Origin: Noviherbaspirillum autotrophicum | GTDB lineage: Bacteria; Pseudomonadota; Gammaproteobacteria; Burkholderiales; Burkholderiaceae_D | Direction: 5' to 3' | DNA: 64,000 nt | Assembly: GCF_000818395.1 (NCBI RefSeq) | Contig: NZ_JWJG01000028.1 | Location: 3,849,041-3,913,040, forward strand | Shown: piece by piece, positions 21,642 to 32,420 of the stretch | Layout: every line of letters begins with the position of its first letter | Numbering within the stretch: the first letter of the stretch is position 1 | Translations under genes and position numbers: made by a program | The notes under the pieces: model-generated | What the model saw: the letters and a program-made list of their open reading frames with translations, nothing else | Told to the model about the DNA's origin: nothing | The model's database searches: none

Positions 21642-22211
21642 CTACGCGGCCACCCCTGCGCTATTGCTGCCAATCAGCAACTGAGCCATCGTATTCACGT
21701 TCGCCAGCGTGGCGATGTCGTCGAGCGACAGGATCTCCCCGAGATTCAGCAGGATCACGAATTTGCCGTTGACCTTGCCCATGCCCTCGATGAAGTCTGT
21801 CCGGATCTTCGCTCCGAAAGCCGGAGGCGGCTCGACGTCTGCTGCGGCAATATCGAGAACTGCATTGACCGCGTCGACCATCACCCCAACCACCTGCTGC
21901 TCTCCACTGTTAGCGATCTCAACGATCACGATGCAGGTACGCTTGGTGACCGTCGTCGCCGCCTTGCCGAAGCGGGCAGCCAAATCCAGCACCGGCACCA
22001 CCGCACCGCGCAGATTGATCACCCCGCGTATACATTCCGGCATCATCGGCACTTCAGTCAGTCCGCCGTATTCGATGATCTCTTTCACGGCAAGGATGCC
22101 GATGGCAAACATCTCGCCGCCCAGCATGAAGGTCAGATATTGCGTATGTTCCACAGCCTTGCTGGCGGCGGGCAAATTGCCTGCCGCCTTTGTTTCTACG
22201 AGTGCGCTCAT
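21642..22211 (-). CDS. cheW: Chemotaxis coupling protein CheW
   Basis: A 189-residue CheW that links receptors to CheA. The domain begins at YLTFMLGGEMFAIGI and contains EIIEYGGLTEVPMMP, IRGVINLRGAVVPVLDL and a long GKVNGKFVILLNL strand. About 25 extra residues precede it. The ATG at 22211 has GGAGG seven bases upstream. It lies 13 bases after the MCP gene. Confidence 0.95.
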   Translation of the reverse strand: MSALVETKAAGNLPAASKAVEHTQYLTFMLGGEMFAIGILAVKEIIEYGGLTEVPMMPECIRGVINLRGAVVPVLDLAARFGKAATTVTKRTCIVIVEIANSGEQQVVGVMVDAVNAVLDIAAADVEPPPAFGAKIRTDFIEGMGKVNGKFVILLNLGEILSLDDIATLANVNTMAQLLIGSNSAGVAA

Positions 22212-22224
22212 CGCCATCCCTCCA

Positions 22225-23898
22225 TCAGAATCGCGTGAACTGCGCTTCATCCACCTTGCCGTCGCCGCCGAGGGCAAGCGCAACGCTCGCCGGTTTCATT
22301 TCCGTATGCAGAGGGAAAGGTGCCTTGCCTGCCCGGGCAGACTTGCGCACCATTTTGGTGGCGCCACTCGCCTGCTTTCCGCTCTCCAGCTTGAAGAAGC
22401 TCATGGTGTTCTGGAGCTGCTCTGCCTGGCCGCTCATTTCCTCGGCGGTCGCGGCAAGCTCTTCGGAACTGGATGCGTTCTGCTGCGTGACCTGGCTCAA
22501 TTGCGTCATCGCGGTATTGATCTGTCCGACGCCGGACGACTGTTCCTCGGAAGCCGCCGTGATCTCCTGAACCAGATCCGAAGTCTTCTTGATGTTCGGC
22601 ACCATCGCATCCAGCAAGTAGCCAGCCTTTTCCGCTAGTTCTACGCTGCTGGTGGCGACTTCACTGATTTCCTGGGCTGCGACCTGGCTGCGTTCGGCGA
22701 GCTTGCGCACTTCGGCCGCCACTACCGCGAAACCCTTGCCGTGCTCGCCGGCGCGAGCAGCCTCGATCGCGGCATTCAATGCCAGCAGGTTGGTCTGGTA
22801 GGCGATATCGTCGATGATCACGATCTTCTTCGCGATCTGGTTCATGGCCGCGGCAGTTTCCTTGACCGCCGCACCGCCTTCGGCCGCTTCCTGCGCAGCC
22901 TTGGTCGCCATGCCGTCGGTAACCTTCGAGTTCTCGGTGTTTTGCGCGATCGAGGAAGTCATCTGCTCGACCGAGGCGCTGGTCTCCTCAACGCTGGCGG
23001 CCTGTTCGCTGGCGGCCTGCGACAGCGATTGTGCGGTGGCTGAGACTTGTTCTGATGCACTGGAGATGTTATCGGTTGCGCTGCGTACATCGTTGATGAT
23101 TTCCGACAGCTTCTCCACCATGGTTTTCATGGAGAACATCAGGCTGTTCTTGTCGTTCGCCTTCACGGTCACGTCCACGGTGAGGTCGCCCTCGCTGATG
23201 CGGCGCGCGATGTCGGCCGCCACAAACGGTTCGCCGCCCAGTTGCTTGGTCAGGCTGCGGGTGATCAGGATGCCGAGCGCCAGGCCGGCGAGCGCGCTGC
23301 CGGCCACCAGAAGGATCATGAACAAGCGGCTCTCATGATAGAGATCGTTCGCGTCCTTGGCCGCCGCCACGCCGTTTTCCTCTTTCAATCGGGTCAGCTC
23401 GGTCAGCTTGTCGTCAACCCCTGTGGCCTGGGGCATGAAAGTGGTGAAGATGTATTGCGTGCTTTCCCTGTTTTCCTGGAGCTTCTCGCTCTCGACTTTC
23501 TGGATCACTTCCGGAATCAGCTTGTCGTAATCCTCCAGCATGCGGTCCAGTTCGGCCAGCTTGCGCTTGCCCTGCTCGGAATAGAACATGGGCCGCGCCT
23601 TGTCCAGGTTTTCCTTCATCAGCGAGCGGCTCTTCCGGATCGCATCGACTGCTTTCTTCCTATCCTCCATGGTCGGCGCCAGAGCCAGCGTCCGGACTGC
23701 ACGTCCGATATAGATCAGATCGATATTCGCCTCCTTGACGTAGGAAACGCCCAGCAATTCCATTTCGTACAAGCGCTGGGCGGTCTCGCTGATCTTGCTC
23801 ATGTTGAAAATCCCGACGCCGCCAACGATTGCTCCGAGAATCGAAACAAACAAGAAGCCGGCAATCAACCTTGTTCCCACTTTCATGTTCTTGAACAT
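22225..23898 (-). CDS. Methyl-accepting chemotaxis protein with four-helix periplasmic sensor
   Basis: A 557-residue receptor. Transmembrane helices at about 9-30 and 190-210 bracket a helical periplasmic domain of the 4HB type (conserved AxRxLxLA-like segment [11 protein letters not shown]). HAMP and the signalling domain with hairpin tip [20 protein letters not shown] follow. The very C terminus ends QFTRF after a charged linker, fitting the x-aromatic-x-x-aromatic tether that recruits CheR/CheB. GGGAGGAG precedes the ATG. Confidence 0.93.
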   Translation of the reverse strand: MFKNMKVGTRLIAGFLFVSILGAIVGGVGIFNMSKISETAQRLYEMELLGVSYVKEANIDLIYIGRAVRTLALAPTMEDRKKAVDAIRKSRSLMKENLDKARPMFYSEQGKRKLAELDRMLEDYDKLIPEVIQKVESEKLQENRESTQYIFTTFMPQATGVDDKLTELTRLKEENGVAAAKDANDLYHESRLFMILLVAGSALAGLALGILITRSLTKQLGGEPFVAADIARRISEGDLTVDVTVKANDKNSLMFSMKTMVEKLSEIINDVRSATDNISSASEQVSATAQSLSQAASEQAASVEETSASVEQMTSSIAQNTENSKVTDGMATKAAQEAAEGGAAVKETAAAMNQIAKKIVIIDDIAYQTNLLALNAAIEAARAGEHGKGFAVVAAEVRKLAERSQVAAQEISEVATSSVELAEKAGYLLDAMVPNIKKTSDLVQEITAASEEQSSGVGQINTAMTQLSQVTQQNASSSEELAATAEEMSGQAEQLQNTMSFFKLESGKQASGATKMVRKSARAGKAPFPLHTEMKPASVALALGGDGKVDEAQFTRF

Positions 23899-23959
23899 GT
23901 TTACTCCTCCCAAAATTCTTAAGTCATCATCAGCCTGCCCGGCCGGATCATGTTCGCGC

Positions 23960-26113
23960 TCAGGCCGCTTGCGTTTCCTGATTTGCCACCTCTTGAACCA
24001 GCATCGGCACATCGAGAATCAACGCTACCTCGCCATTGCCGAGGATGGTCGATCCGCTGATGCACCTCAGATGCCCGAACATCTTTCCCAACGGCTTGAT
24101 CACCGTCTGAAATTCGCCCAGCAAGGTATCGACCACCAGGCCAGCCTTCTTCCCCGCGTAATTGACGACCACGATGCTTTCCCTCCGACCAGCCGCTCCT
24201 GCCACACCGAACAATTCGCGTAGCCGGATGAACGGCAGGACCTCGCCGCGCAGATTGGTATAGTCGTGCCCGGGCTCGCAAGAAAACTCGATGCATTCCT
24301 CGATCATGTCGAGCGGGATGACGAACGTCGATCCGCCGAGCCCGACCAGAAATCCGTTGATGATGGCCAGCGTCAGCGGCAGCCGTACGACGACCTTGGT
24401 GCCCGCGCCTTCCTCGCTCTGCACATCCACGCCGCCGCGCAGCGCGGTAATGTTGCGCTTGACAACGTCCATGCCGACACCGCGTCCCGACAGGTTGGTG
24501 ACTTGGTCAGCGGTCGAAAAGCCGGGCTCGAAAATCAGCGCATAGATTTCACTGTCGGAAAGCGCACGCCCCGGCTCCACCAAGCCGCGTTCAATGGCAC
24601 GCGCGAGTATCTTGTCGCGCTTGAGGCCGCCGCCGTCATCGCTGACTTCGATGACGATGCTGCCCGAGTCATGGTAGGCGTTGAGCTGCACCATTCCCTG
24701 CGCCGGTTTGCCGCGCGCGGCGCGAAGCTCGGCCGGCTCGATACCATGGTCTATGGCATTGCGCACCAGATGTGTCAGCGGATCGGCGATCTTCTCGACC
24801 ACGGTCTTGTCGAGCTCCGTCTCCTCGCCACTCAATACGAGGCGGATATCCTTGCCGAGCTCGCGAGAAACGTCGTACACCACGCGCTGGAAGCGACTGA
24901 AGGTCGCGCCGATCTTGACCATGCGCAGCTGAAGGGCGCTGTCGCGCACTTCTTCGACAAGGCCGGACAGGATCGATGCCGCCTCCTGCAGTTCGTCGTT
25001 GCGCGCCCGGCGGGCGACCAGGTTGGCGCTGGCGCTGGCGATGATCAGTTCGCCGATCAGGTTGATCAGGTGGTCGAGCTTGTCGGCGTCCACACGGATG
25101 GAGCGCGCCTCCTGCGTTCTGAACTGGTCACTGGCATGGTGCTGCTTTGCGATGGCGGCATCTACCACGACGCCCGGGACAGCACCCTGCTCCACCAAGA
25201 TTTCGCCGAGGCGCTGTGATGGCTTGGCGTCCGCCTGTTCCTTCAGCGCATTCTCAAGTTCGGCTGCCGTGACGCTTCCGCAACGAACGAGTATTTCTCC
25301 GAGGCGCGGCACTTCCTCGGGAAGCTCGCGGATCAGCCTCACGTAGTCGGAGATCCTGCTGTTCGGCGGCAGGATGCGCAGGCGGCAATCGTCGCGCACG
25401 AATTCGAATACGTTCTCGATGGCCGCCTTGTCAGCGTCGCTGTCAAAGGCGATTTCGAAGCCGAGATAGCAGCTTTCCGGATCCATTGACTCGTTTGCCG
25501 GCATGGCGTCGGCAAGCGTGGCGATGCCGACAATCCTGCCAATGGTGCCGAGGTAGCGGATGAATGACATAGGGTCCATGCCATTGCGCAAGACATCGGA
25601 GCCGAAACGCAGCGAGATATGCCAGTAGTCGCTGCTGCCGCCCGACTCGCCCATGCGTTCAAATGCGCTGGCATGTGTTTCCTCTGGCACGCCGGCGACC
25701 TGAAGGGCAGTCATTGGCGTGGCGTCAAGGTATTCGCGCAATTGGCGGATCAGCGGTGCTGCCGCTTCCGAGGCCGCATCGTCGGCTTCCAGCCGTCCGG
25801 CTTCAACCATGTCGATCAGGAGGCTGAGATGATCGCGGCATGCCAGCAGCAGCGTCACCAGTTGGCCGGTCAGCTGGATCCTTGCGTCGCGTACCTGGTC
25901 CAGTACGCTTTCCACGACATGGGTAAACGCGACGATATGATCGAGGCCGAACAAGCCGGCCGATCCCTTGATAGTGTGCGCGGCGCGAAAAATGGCATTC
26001 ACCAGCTCCGTCCGGGATTCGGCCTGCTCAGCTGCAAGCAGCGCGCTTTCCATGTCCTCCAGCAGTTCCCGGCTTTCGACGAAGAATGTCTGCAATGCCT
26101 GTTCGAGATTCAT
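23960..26113 (-). CDS. cheA: Chemotaxis histidine kinase CheA
   Basis: A 717-residue kinase. The HPt domain carries the phosphorylated His in [15 protein letters not shown] (H46). A middle region without a clear P2 domain follows, then the dimerisation helices, the ATPase ([33 protein letters not shown]) and the C-terminal CheW-like domain ([12 protein letters not shown]). It would phosphorylate the CheY and CheB of the operon. Confidence 0.96.
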   Translation of the reverse strand: MNLEQALQTFFVESRELLEDMESALLAAEQAESRTELVNAIFRAAHTIKGSAGLFGLDHIVAFTHVVESVLDQVRDARIQLTGQLVTLLLACRDHLSLLIDMVEAGRLEADDAASEAAAPLIRQLREYLDATPMTALQVAGVPEETHASAFERMGESGGSSDYWHISLRFGSDVLRNGMDPMSFIRYLGTIGRIVGIATLADAMPANESMDPESCYLGFEIAFDSDADKAAIENVFEFVRDDCRLRILPPNSRISDYVRLIRELPEEVPRLGEILVRCGSVTAAELENALKEQADAKPSQRLGEILVEQGAVPGVVVDAAIAKQHHASDQFRTQEARSIRVDADKLDHLINLIGELIIASASANLVARRARNDELQEAASILSGLVEEVRDSALQLRMVKIGATFSRFQRVVYDVSRELGKDIRLVLSGEETELDKTVVEKIADPLTHLVRNAIDHGIEPAELRAARGKPAQGMVQLNAYHDSGSIVIEVSDDGGGLKRDKILARAIERGLVEPGRALSDSEIYALIFEPGFSTADQVTNLSGRGVGMDVVKRNITALRGGVDVQSEEGAGTKVVVRLPLTLAIINGFLVGLGGSTFVIPLDMIEECIEFSCEPGHDYTNLRGEVLPFIRLRELFGVAGAAGRRESIVVVNYAGKKAGLVVDTLLGEFQTVIKPLGKMFGHLRCISGSTILGNGEVALILDVPMLVQEVANQETQAA

Positions 26114-26147
26114 GGGCCTCCCTCTTCTCTTTAACGGATGCCGCGGT

Positions 26148-26486
26148 TCAGGCCGCTGGGACGATCACGATGGGGTCGCCGAAATAGCCGGCAAGGTTCA
26201 ACAGTTCGAATGCTTCCACCACCGCCGCGCTGTGCGCGGCCAGCCGCAACGCATATCCCTTGGCCTCGGCCACCTTCCTGGCGAGCATGAGCAGTTGGAT
26301 GCCTGCGGTATCGATTTCGGTGACGGCGGACAGGTCAATTTCGAGCGTTGACGATTTCCCGATGGCCGCGAGCAGGGTCCCCTTCAGTTCTCCCACCCGG
26401 TAAATGGTCATCTCGCCTTCGATGCGCAGCACCGGGTCCTTGTCGTCGCTTGCGTCCAGGTTGTCCATGAGAGCCTCGTCGAACAT
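26148..26486 (-). CDS. STAS-domain protein of the chemosensory operon
   Basis: A 112-residue protein matching the STAS (anti-sigma-factor antagonist) fold: GEMTIYRVGELKGTLLAAI, then LEIDLSAVTEIDTAGIQLLMLA, where the regulatory D-S/T-x-G motif carries Thr. Three bases separate it from the cheY stop. STAS proteins of this kind are common in alternative chemosensory clusters; its partner is not evident here. Confidence 0.88.
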   Translation of the reverse strand: MFDEALMDNLDASDDKDPVLRIEGEMTIYRVGELKGTLLAAIGKSSTLEIDLSAVTEIDTAGIQLLMLARKVAEAKGYALRLAAHSAAVVEAFELLNLAGYFGDPIVIVPAA

Positions 26487-26489
26487 GTC

Positions 26490-26858
26490 TTAGGGCAGGA
26501 TCAGCTTCTGGACGGCGGTAAGGAGTTGATCCGGCTTGAACGGCTTCAGCACCCAGGCCTTGGCGCCGGCCGCCTGGCCTTCGCGCTTTTTCGACTCCTG
26601 AGATTCGGTCGTGAGCATGATCACGGGCGTGAACCTGTAAGCGGGCAGCTGCTTGACTGCGCTCACGAAGGCTATGCCATCCATGTTGGGCATGTTGACA
26701 TCGCTGATAATCAGGTGCACTTTCTGCCCGGTCAGCTTCCCGAGCGCATCCTTGCCATCGCTGCCCTCGATGACGTCGTAACCGGCGCCCTTCAATGCGA
26801 TCGCGACCACTAGCCGCAGCGACGCGGAGTCATCGACGATCATGATTGTCTTTGCCAT
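26490..26858 (-). CDS. cheY: Response regulator CheY
   Basis: A 122-residue single receiver with D9/D10, phospho-acceptor D53 (LIISDVNMPNMDG), T83 and K105 (VLKPF). It lies 8 bases after the MCP-like gene and 3 bases before the STAS gene. Likely the main output of CheA; a motor target or a non-motility target cannot be told apart from sequence. Confidence 0.94.
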   Translation of the reverse strand: MAKTIMIVDDSASLRLVVAIALKGAGYDVIEGSDGKDALGKLTGQKVHLIISDVNMPNMDGIAFVSAVKQLPAYRFTPVIMLTTESQESKKREGQAAGAKAWVLKPFKPDQLLTAVQKLILP

Positions 26859-26866
26859 CCCTGCTC

Positions 26867-28021
26867 CTAAAAGAATGTGATTTCGCTTGCGCCGGCCTGC
26901 GCGGCCTCGCCCTGATGCACTGCCCGCTCCTCGGCCATCGCATAGGTTCTCTCAAGTTCGGCCAGCAAGGGCAGCGCATCCAGCGGTGGCACTTGTCCCG
27001 TGCGAGCGCACTCTTCCCTGTGCTGCGCAAGCAGCCCGGGCAACTGTTCGATGTTGTGCTTGACGTGGCCCATGATCTGGCTCACGCGGTCCTGGAACTG
27101 CAATTGCACCAAGGCCTCGCCGATCTCCGACTTAATGCCGATGCTTTCCTCCTTGAGGAGGCTGGAGGACTCGACCAGCGCGCCGGTGATGCTCCTGAAA
27201 TTGCCCAGCACCGAGCCGATCGCCGCCTCTGACGCCCGCATCGATTGCTCCTCATGGTCCATCGATTCCTGCGCAACCTGGCAAGCACCGAGGATGGCGT
27301 CGCTGATGACCTCGACCTTTTCGGCAATGCGCTTGCCAGTGTCGCCTGACAGGATCGAGAGGTTCCGGACCTCCTTGGCGACCACGGCAAAGCCGCGTCC
27401 CGCCTCTCCGGCGCGTGCTGCTTCGATGGCGGCATTGAGGGCAAGCAGATTGGTTTGCGCGGCGATGGTCTTGACGTCATCCGCCATCGCCTTCAACTCG
27501 TCGACGAACTGTTCGAGGTGACGAACCTTGTCGAGCATGGCGGCCTTGCTGCTCATGGCCGACTTGAGCGACGCCACCACCGATCCCAGCTCGGCTTCGC
27601 TGCTGACGAATACCGTCACCAGGCCGTTGTCGCGGTCGTTGATCGAATCGTCGGTCGCACTGCTCGATACCCGCACAGCCTGCTCCAGCCTGTCGACAAT
27701 GCGAGAGAAACGGCCGGTCAGCGCGGTCACCGCGTTTTCCATCTGCGAGACCGAGGAATCGATCTGCCCAGCCCAGACCGGGACAACCGACGTGCCGAAC
27801 GCGTCACGGCTGTTGAAATAGGCCCTCATTGTTTCGAGATGGCGATCGCTTGCGCTTGTCAATTGCCGAGCGAGGACGATCCCAGCCACCGCGAGGATCG
27901 CGGCGATGATGAAATTGCCCCAGCTCCATCCTGCGCGCGCAAGAATGGCGCCGCCCCCGGCAAGGCCTAGCAGGAATGCGCCGATTGCCAAATTGCTGCC
28001 CGCCCTGAAACGATATGCCAC
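26867..28021 (-). CDS. Membrane-anchored MCP-like signalling protein
   Basis: About 384 residues. Two close hydrophobic helices near the N terminus ([15 protein letters not shown] and [15 protein letters not shown]) leave almost no periplasmic part. The cytoplasmic half carries the receptor signalling hairpin [20 protein letters not shown]. The likely start is a GTG at 28021 with AAGGGGAC just upstream; an in-frame TTG lies at 28054. First gene of the chemosensory operon. Without a periplasmic sensor it may sense cytoplasmic or membrane signals. Confidence 0.85.
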   Translation of the reverse strand: MAYRFRAGSNLAIGAFLLGLAGGGAILARAGWSWGNFIIAAILAVAGIVLARQLTSASDRHLETMRAYFNSRDAFGTSVVPVWAGQIDSSVSQMENAVTALTGRFSRIVDRLEQAVRVSSSATDDSINDRDNGLVTVFVSSEAELGSVVASLKSAMSSKAAMLDKVRHLEQFVDELKAMADDVKTIAAQTNLLALNAAIEAARAGEAGRGFAVVAKEVRNLSILSGDTGKRIAEKVEVISDAILGACQVAQESMDHEEQSMRASEAAIGSVLGNFRSITGALVESSSLLKEESIGIKSEIGEALVQLQFQDRVSQIMGHVKHNIEQLPGLLAQHREECARTGQVPPLDALPLLAELERTYAMAEERAVHQGEAAQAGASEITFF

Positions 28022-28462
28022 CTTGTCCCCTTCGATCCCTGACCAGCTATCCAATCGGCAGTAATCGCGTTCCCAAGCCTACTGGCTTCATCGCGTTGCC
28101 GAGAATTGTTTCTATCCCCTTACATCACGTGCTTGATTTTTATGCATCACTATTGCCACGCGTGCAGAGAGCTGCGGAGAGATCAATATAGCGAAGCGAT
28201 GTAGTCGCTTGCCACCAAGAAACAATGATCCAATTGTCAAGATTGACTAGACAGTTCGGCGTAGTGAAAACCCTACAGACGAAAACGCAAGACAAAGGCG
28301 GACAACGGTTAGGTAAATCGATGGCGAGAGAGGAAGTTGTGCCTGATGCGGATCAAGAAACGGGAGAAATTGCGGCTGAATGAAGCTGGAACTACAAGAG
28401 GGAGATTGGCCGGCGCAGGATCGCCGGCATCCTCATGGCCCGCGCCGGCCTGACTTCACTGC
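28022..28462. other. Intergenic region upstream of the chemosensory operon
   Basis: About 440 bp with no credible gene on either strand. It should contain the promoter of the minus-strand chemosensory operon. I looked for FliA-type and sigma-54-type promoter patterns and saw none that was convincing. The distal part holds the GC hairpin listed separately. Confidence 0.5.
28408..28450 (-). terminator. GC-rich hairpin after the NarL-type regulator gene
   Basis: GGCCGGCGC and GCGCCGGCC form a perfect 9-bp stem with a 25-base, itself partly self-complementary, loop. It begins 13 bases beyond the regulator's stop on the minus strand. No T-run follows, so it could be a weak terminator or an RNA-stability element. 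Confidence 0.4.
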
Positions 28463-29104
28463 CTACAGCCTCAAGCCATGCTCGATCGCATAGTGTGTGA
28501 GATCGCTGTTCGATTTGGCCTGCAGCTTGCCCATGATGCGAGCGCGGTAGGTGGTGACTGTGTTGGGACTGAGATGAAGCATCGCTGCGATCCTGACCAG
28601 GCTTTCGCCGGCCGCGATCAGCTTCAGCACTTCAAGTTCCCGGTCCGACAAGGTCTCATGCGGGAATGCGCTCTGGCCACCGATCAGACTCGCGAGTTTT
28701 TCGGCCAGTTTGGCGCTGATGTATTTGCCACCCGCCGCGGCCTTGCGGATCGCATCGATCAGGATCGAATCCTGGCTGTTCTTGGTCAGGTAGCCGGCGG
28801 CCCCCAGCTTGAGCGCGCGCACAGCATAGACCTCCTCGTCATACATGCTCAGGACCAGGACGGGAAGCTTCGGATGCGAGTCTCGGATCTGGCGCAGCAG
28901 GTCGAGCCCGTTCTTTCCGGGCATCGCGATATCGACGAGGGCAACGTCAAACTCCTGCTCCTTCAGTTTGCTAAACGCCTCCGCCGTCGACTCGGCGCAG
29001 GCTGCGACCTGGATGTCGCCCGTGGCATTCAGAATCAGCTGCAGGCCCTTGCGCACCATCGCATGGTCATCGACCAGCAATACCCGGATCGCCTTGTCAG
29101 ACAT
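28463..29104 (-). CDS. NarL/FixJ-family response regulator
   Basis: A 213-residue regulator. The receiver has VDDH (11-14) and phospho-acceptor D58 (VALVDIAMPGKNG), with the switch region LVLSMYDEE and the Lys of GYLTKN. A LuxR-type helix-turn-helix occupies about 148-207 (LSDRELEVLKLIAAGESLVRIAAML, SPNTVTTYRARIM). Its start overlaps the last eight bases of the sensor kinase gene, so the two form a two-component pair. Confidence 0.94.
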   Translation of the reverse strand: MSDKAIRVLLVDDHAMVRKGLQLILNATGDIQVAACAESTAEAFSKLKEQEFDVALVDIAMPGKNGLDLLRQIRDSHPKLPVLVLSMYDEEVYAVRALKLGAAGYLTKNSQDSILIDAIRKAAAGGKYISAKLAEKLASLIGGQSAFPHETLSDRELEVLKLIAAGESLVRIAAMLHLSPNTVTTYRARIMGKLQAKSNSDLTHYAIEHGLRL

Positions 29105-31931
29105 GCTGCTCCTCCAGCGGAAGCGTCAGCACTGCCTTCGTTCCGCCGTTCGCGCTCCTCGTGAGCTTCAATTCGCCCCCGCAATAGCGAGCCCGTTCAT
29201 ACATGCCCATGATCCCCCAGGAATGTTCGCCAAAAATCTGCACCGGATTGATGCCCTTGCCATCGTCCGCGACCATAATTCTAACGTGATCGCTCATGCG
29301 TATGGCCTCCACCTCGATCAGCGATGCTTCGGCATGCCGGACCACATTAATCATCAGTTCCTGCACGATGCGGAACACCTCGATGCGTGCGTCATCACTC
29401 AAGCTGCTCTCGTCGAGATAGGGGTCGATCATGACTTGGCAGCGCAGGTGGGACCGTTCCGCAATCTGTTCGGCATAAGACTCGATGGCCGCCCATACGC
29501 CAAGCTGATCCAGCACGCTTGGCCGCAGCTCGACGATGATGTCGCGCACCGATTCCAGCGCCTGGTCGGCCATGGTCATGGCCTCGGCCACCAGCTGGCG
29601 TTTGGAAAGCTCAGGAGACAGGTCCTGTTTCAGCGCAACCGACAAGTGAGAGCGGATACTATGCAGCAAGCCTCCGAGATTGTCGTGGATGTCGCGAGCG
29701 ACGCGAAGCCGCTCTTCTTCCTTCACGTCACGATGGCGTGCCAGCAGTTGCCGCAATTGCTCAGTCAACTGCAGCAGGTCTGATTCGATCTGCTTCTGGC
29801 GCGTGATGTCGGTCTGGACGATGAAATATTCCGTGTGCCGGCCTATGGCATCTCTGAACGGCACCGTCGTGCTTTCCACCCAGTAGAACGAGCCGTCCCT
29901 GGCCATGATGCGGACCTCTTCCTTCCAGATCTGGCCGCTGGACAGCATCGGCCGCATGGCTCCGGCGGGGAGCTGGCCCGACTGGTCCAGGTTGATCGCG
30001 TGGTAGTTCTTCCCAAGCAGATCCTCTCGCCGATACTGCGAGATGGCGCAGTACTTGTCGTTCACGAAGCGAATATTCTCCGCCTCGTCGACAATGACGA
30101 CAATCGCATGCTCGTTGATCGCGCGCTCGAGATTCCTGACACGGGCTGTCGACATGCCCAGTGCCATCTGCGCCTTGAGCGCTGGTCGGATGTCGCGCAC
30201 GAAGCAGAATATCTCGCCGCCCTCGCCATGACTGTAACTCAGTTCGACATCGATCAGGATGCCCCACTTCGAACGCCACACGGTCTCGAAACGGCCGCGA
30301 CACTCTTCATCGAACCGGCTGCGTATCGAGCCCGGCTGGTCATTGGCTGACAGCGCATCCACATCCCCCACGGCCATGCTGCGCAATTCGTCCATCGCAT
30401 AGCCGGTCAGCTTGACCAGCGCGGAATTGGCCTCCAGAAATTTACCTTCCGGGCTGAGCACAGCATAACCATCGATCGTCGTATCAATAGCGGTGAGATA
30501 GCGCCGCGAAGCGCTTTCAATATGGCTCAGGTCACGGATGACTGCAGAAATGATCGTGCCATCAAGCCCCTCAAGGAAGGTAAGAGTGACGTCGCATTTA
30601 AACAGTTCACCATTCTTGCGGCGCCCCTGGCACCCATCCGTCATCCGCCGCTTCGTAGGGAATGCAAAGTAATGCCGCACTTGCTGGGCATGAAGCGAAC
30701 GGCTGCATTCAGGGATCAGGATACCCAGATCCTGGCCAATCAGTTCGCCGGGCGCATAGCCGAATATCTGGTGCGCTCTCGCATTGGCGAGGATGATCTT
30801 CGAATGCGTATCGATGACCACAACACCGTCCGACGATGCCTCGAACAGACTGTGATAATGCGCTTCTGCCTGGAGCCGCACATCCAGCATGTGGTTGAAT
30901 CCTTGCGCGAACTCGACCAGTTCGGTCGGCCCTCTCGCCGTTATCCGGCGCGACAGATCTCCCTTCGCAACGAGGCCGACCGTCCGGGCCATTTCCTCGA
31001 TCTGGCGTGAAAATCTCCGCCCGATGAACAGGGCCAGCATGATGCTAAGGCCCGTCAGCGTGGTCACGATCGTCAGCTGATGGAACGCATTGCGCTTCTC
31101 TTCCTGCGCGATATAGCGGGTCGGCCGCACGCCATACAGGCGAAATCCGGTATTGCCTACCGGGCTGACCGCGACGAGCCGTTCATCCGTCCCAGTACCG
31201 ATCACGCGCGCGCTCGCCTTCATACCATCCGGCACGATCTGCAGAGCCAGCGTGTCGGCGAATCGCTTTCCCAGCGTTTCGGTGTCATTCCGGCTGTCGA
31301 TGACGACCATTCCCTGCTGATCCGTAATCGTCAGTACCAATCCCTCCGGCAAGGGCAGCAACCGCGACAACAACGGCTGGTACCCGAGATCAAGGCTGTA
31401 GCCGACGAGGCCGGCGAACCGGTCCGTGCTGTCGTGTATCGGATAGTTGAGGCCTAGCACCCATTTCTTGGTAAGCGGGCCACGATGCGGCGAGCTGATC
31501 GAAAACCCATCGAACTTGATCGCTTCCGCAAACCAAGGCTGCGCGCCTATCGATATCGGCCGGTCGCGGCTAATCGGCGCTGCGGAGCAGACAACCATGC
31601 CTTCCACATTAACCACCACCACATTGGCATAGCGCGGGAACAAGTGCTTGATGTCACCCAGCAGGGGGGAGCAGCGTTTCGGATCGAGCGCCTGAATGTC
31701 GGGCCTTTGCGCCAGCTTTTGCAGGAGTTCGCGCGATTCGTTGAGCGTCCGTTCGAAAGCGAGCGCCTCGGTCACGGTGTACTTGCTCAACTGGTAGCCC
31801 GATTTGACAATGGCCTGCTCGTGATTCTTCTGCACGGAATAGGCGATAAGCCCGATCATGGGCAGGCTGAGCAGTACCGTGAGAAGCACCATGGAGCCGC
31901 GAACTGACAAGCGATCGATGATGCACTTCAT
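29097..31931 (-). CDS. Membrane sensor histidine kinase with Cache, HAMP and PAS domains
   Basis: A 944-residue NarX/UhpB-type kinase. One transmembrane helix near residue 15, a periplasmic double-Cache-like domain (about 40-290, with QPWFAEAIK and GLVGYSLDL), a second helix near 300, HAMP, then at least three PAS domains. The HisKA_3 phosphorylation site is in EERLRVARDIHDNLGGLLHSI and the ATPase has DDGKGI and WGIMGMYERA. The ATG at 31931 is preferred because longer frames lack an ATG. Partner of the NarL-type regulator. Confidence 0.92.
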   Translation of the reverse strand: MKCIIDRLSVRGSMVLLTVLLSLPMIGLIAYSVQKNHEQAIVKSGYQLSKYTVTEALAFERTLNESRELLQKLAQRPDIQALDPKRCSPLLGDIKHLFPRYANVVVVNVEGMVVCSAAPISRDRPISIGAQPWFAEAIKFDGFSISSPHRGPLTKKWVLGLNYPIHDSTDRFAGLVGYSLDLGYQPLLSRLLPLPEGLVLTITDQQGMVVIDSRNDTETLGKRFADTLALQIVPDGMKASARVIGTGTDERLVAVSPVGNTGFRLYGVRPTRYIAQEEKRNAFHQLTIVTTLTGLSIMLALFIGRRFSRQIEEMARTVGLVAKGDLSRRITARGPTELVEFAQGFNHMLDVRLQAEAHYHSLFEASSDGVVVIDTHSKIILANARAHQIFGYAPGELIGQDLGILIPECSRSLHAQQVRHYFAFPTKRRMTDGCQGRRKNGELFKCDVTLTFLEGLDGTIISAVIRDLSHIESASRRYLTAIDTTIDGYAVLSPEGKFLEANSALVKLTGYAMDELRSMAVGDVDALSANDQPGSIRSRFDEECRGRFETVWRSKWGILIDVELSYSHGEGGEIFCFVRDIRPALKAQMALGMSTARVRNLERAINEHAIVVIVDEAENIRFVNDKYCAISQYRREDLLGKNYHAINLDQSGQLPAGAMRPMLSSGQIWKEEVRIMARDGSFYWVESTTVPFRDAIGRHTEYFIVQTDITRQKQIESDLLQLTEQLRQLLARHRDVKEEERLRVARDIHDNLGGLLHSIRSHLSVALKQDLSPELSKRQLVAEAMTMADQALESVRDIIVELRPSVLDQLGVWAAIESYAEQIAERSHLRCQVMIDPYLDESSLSDDARIEVFRIVQELMINVVRHAEASLIEVEAIRMSDHVRIMVADDGKGINPVQIFGEHSWGIMGMYERARYCGGELKLTRSANGGTKAVLTLPLEEQHV

Positions 31932-32206
31932 CGGCTTGATGCACCTGCACTCAGTTTCATCTGATAAGGTTTCAGCCCTTCGACGGCGTCGGCAATTAGG
32001 TGGACCGGACTGGTCCGAACATTGCACTTTGCAACAAGCGAGAAACAACTACATGACCTGCCGAAAAACTGCATAGCAAATTCCCAGGAGAAGGAAAGGT
32101 TTATTTGTCAATCGATAACCACCCAGATCTCGCTCTATGCGTGAAGCGCAGGCACGAAGTACCCGATATTAAAGAAGGCATGGCTAGGTATGAAAGGGAA
32201 AAAGAA

Positions 32207-32297
32207 AAAAGGGCTACAGACTCGTGATCTGTAACCCTTTGATTCTATTGGTCGGGGCGGGGAGATTCGAACTCCCTACCCCTTGCACCCCATGCAA
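32207..32297. repeat. Left attachment repeat (partial tRNA-Pro)
   Basis: Ninety-one bases matching 46058-46148 at all but three positions. It includes the tRNA terminator hairpin (GGGCTACAGA ... TCTGTAACCC), the inverted CCA, the T arm and the anticodon-side CCATGCAA. Beyond base 32297 homology to the tRNA stops, so this copy is not a tRNA gene. Confidence 0.9.
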
Positions 32298-32420
32298 TTA
32301 TTTTACTGTCCATCGCCGTACAATGGAAAGTCGGGTTAAAAAAATAATACAACAAAAACAGACTCTTACACAAGTTATTTCCCAACACCATCCAAAGCAG
32401 GCCATTCCCACCTAATCTAT

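Noticed and set aside
32246..32320. A second tRNA-Pro gene at the left element end
   Set aside because: Only the 3' half is present; homology stops after CCATGCAA and no D arm or acceptor 5' strand follows.
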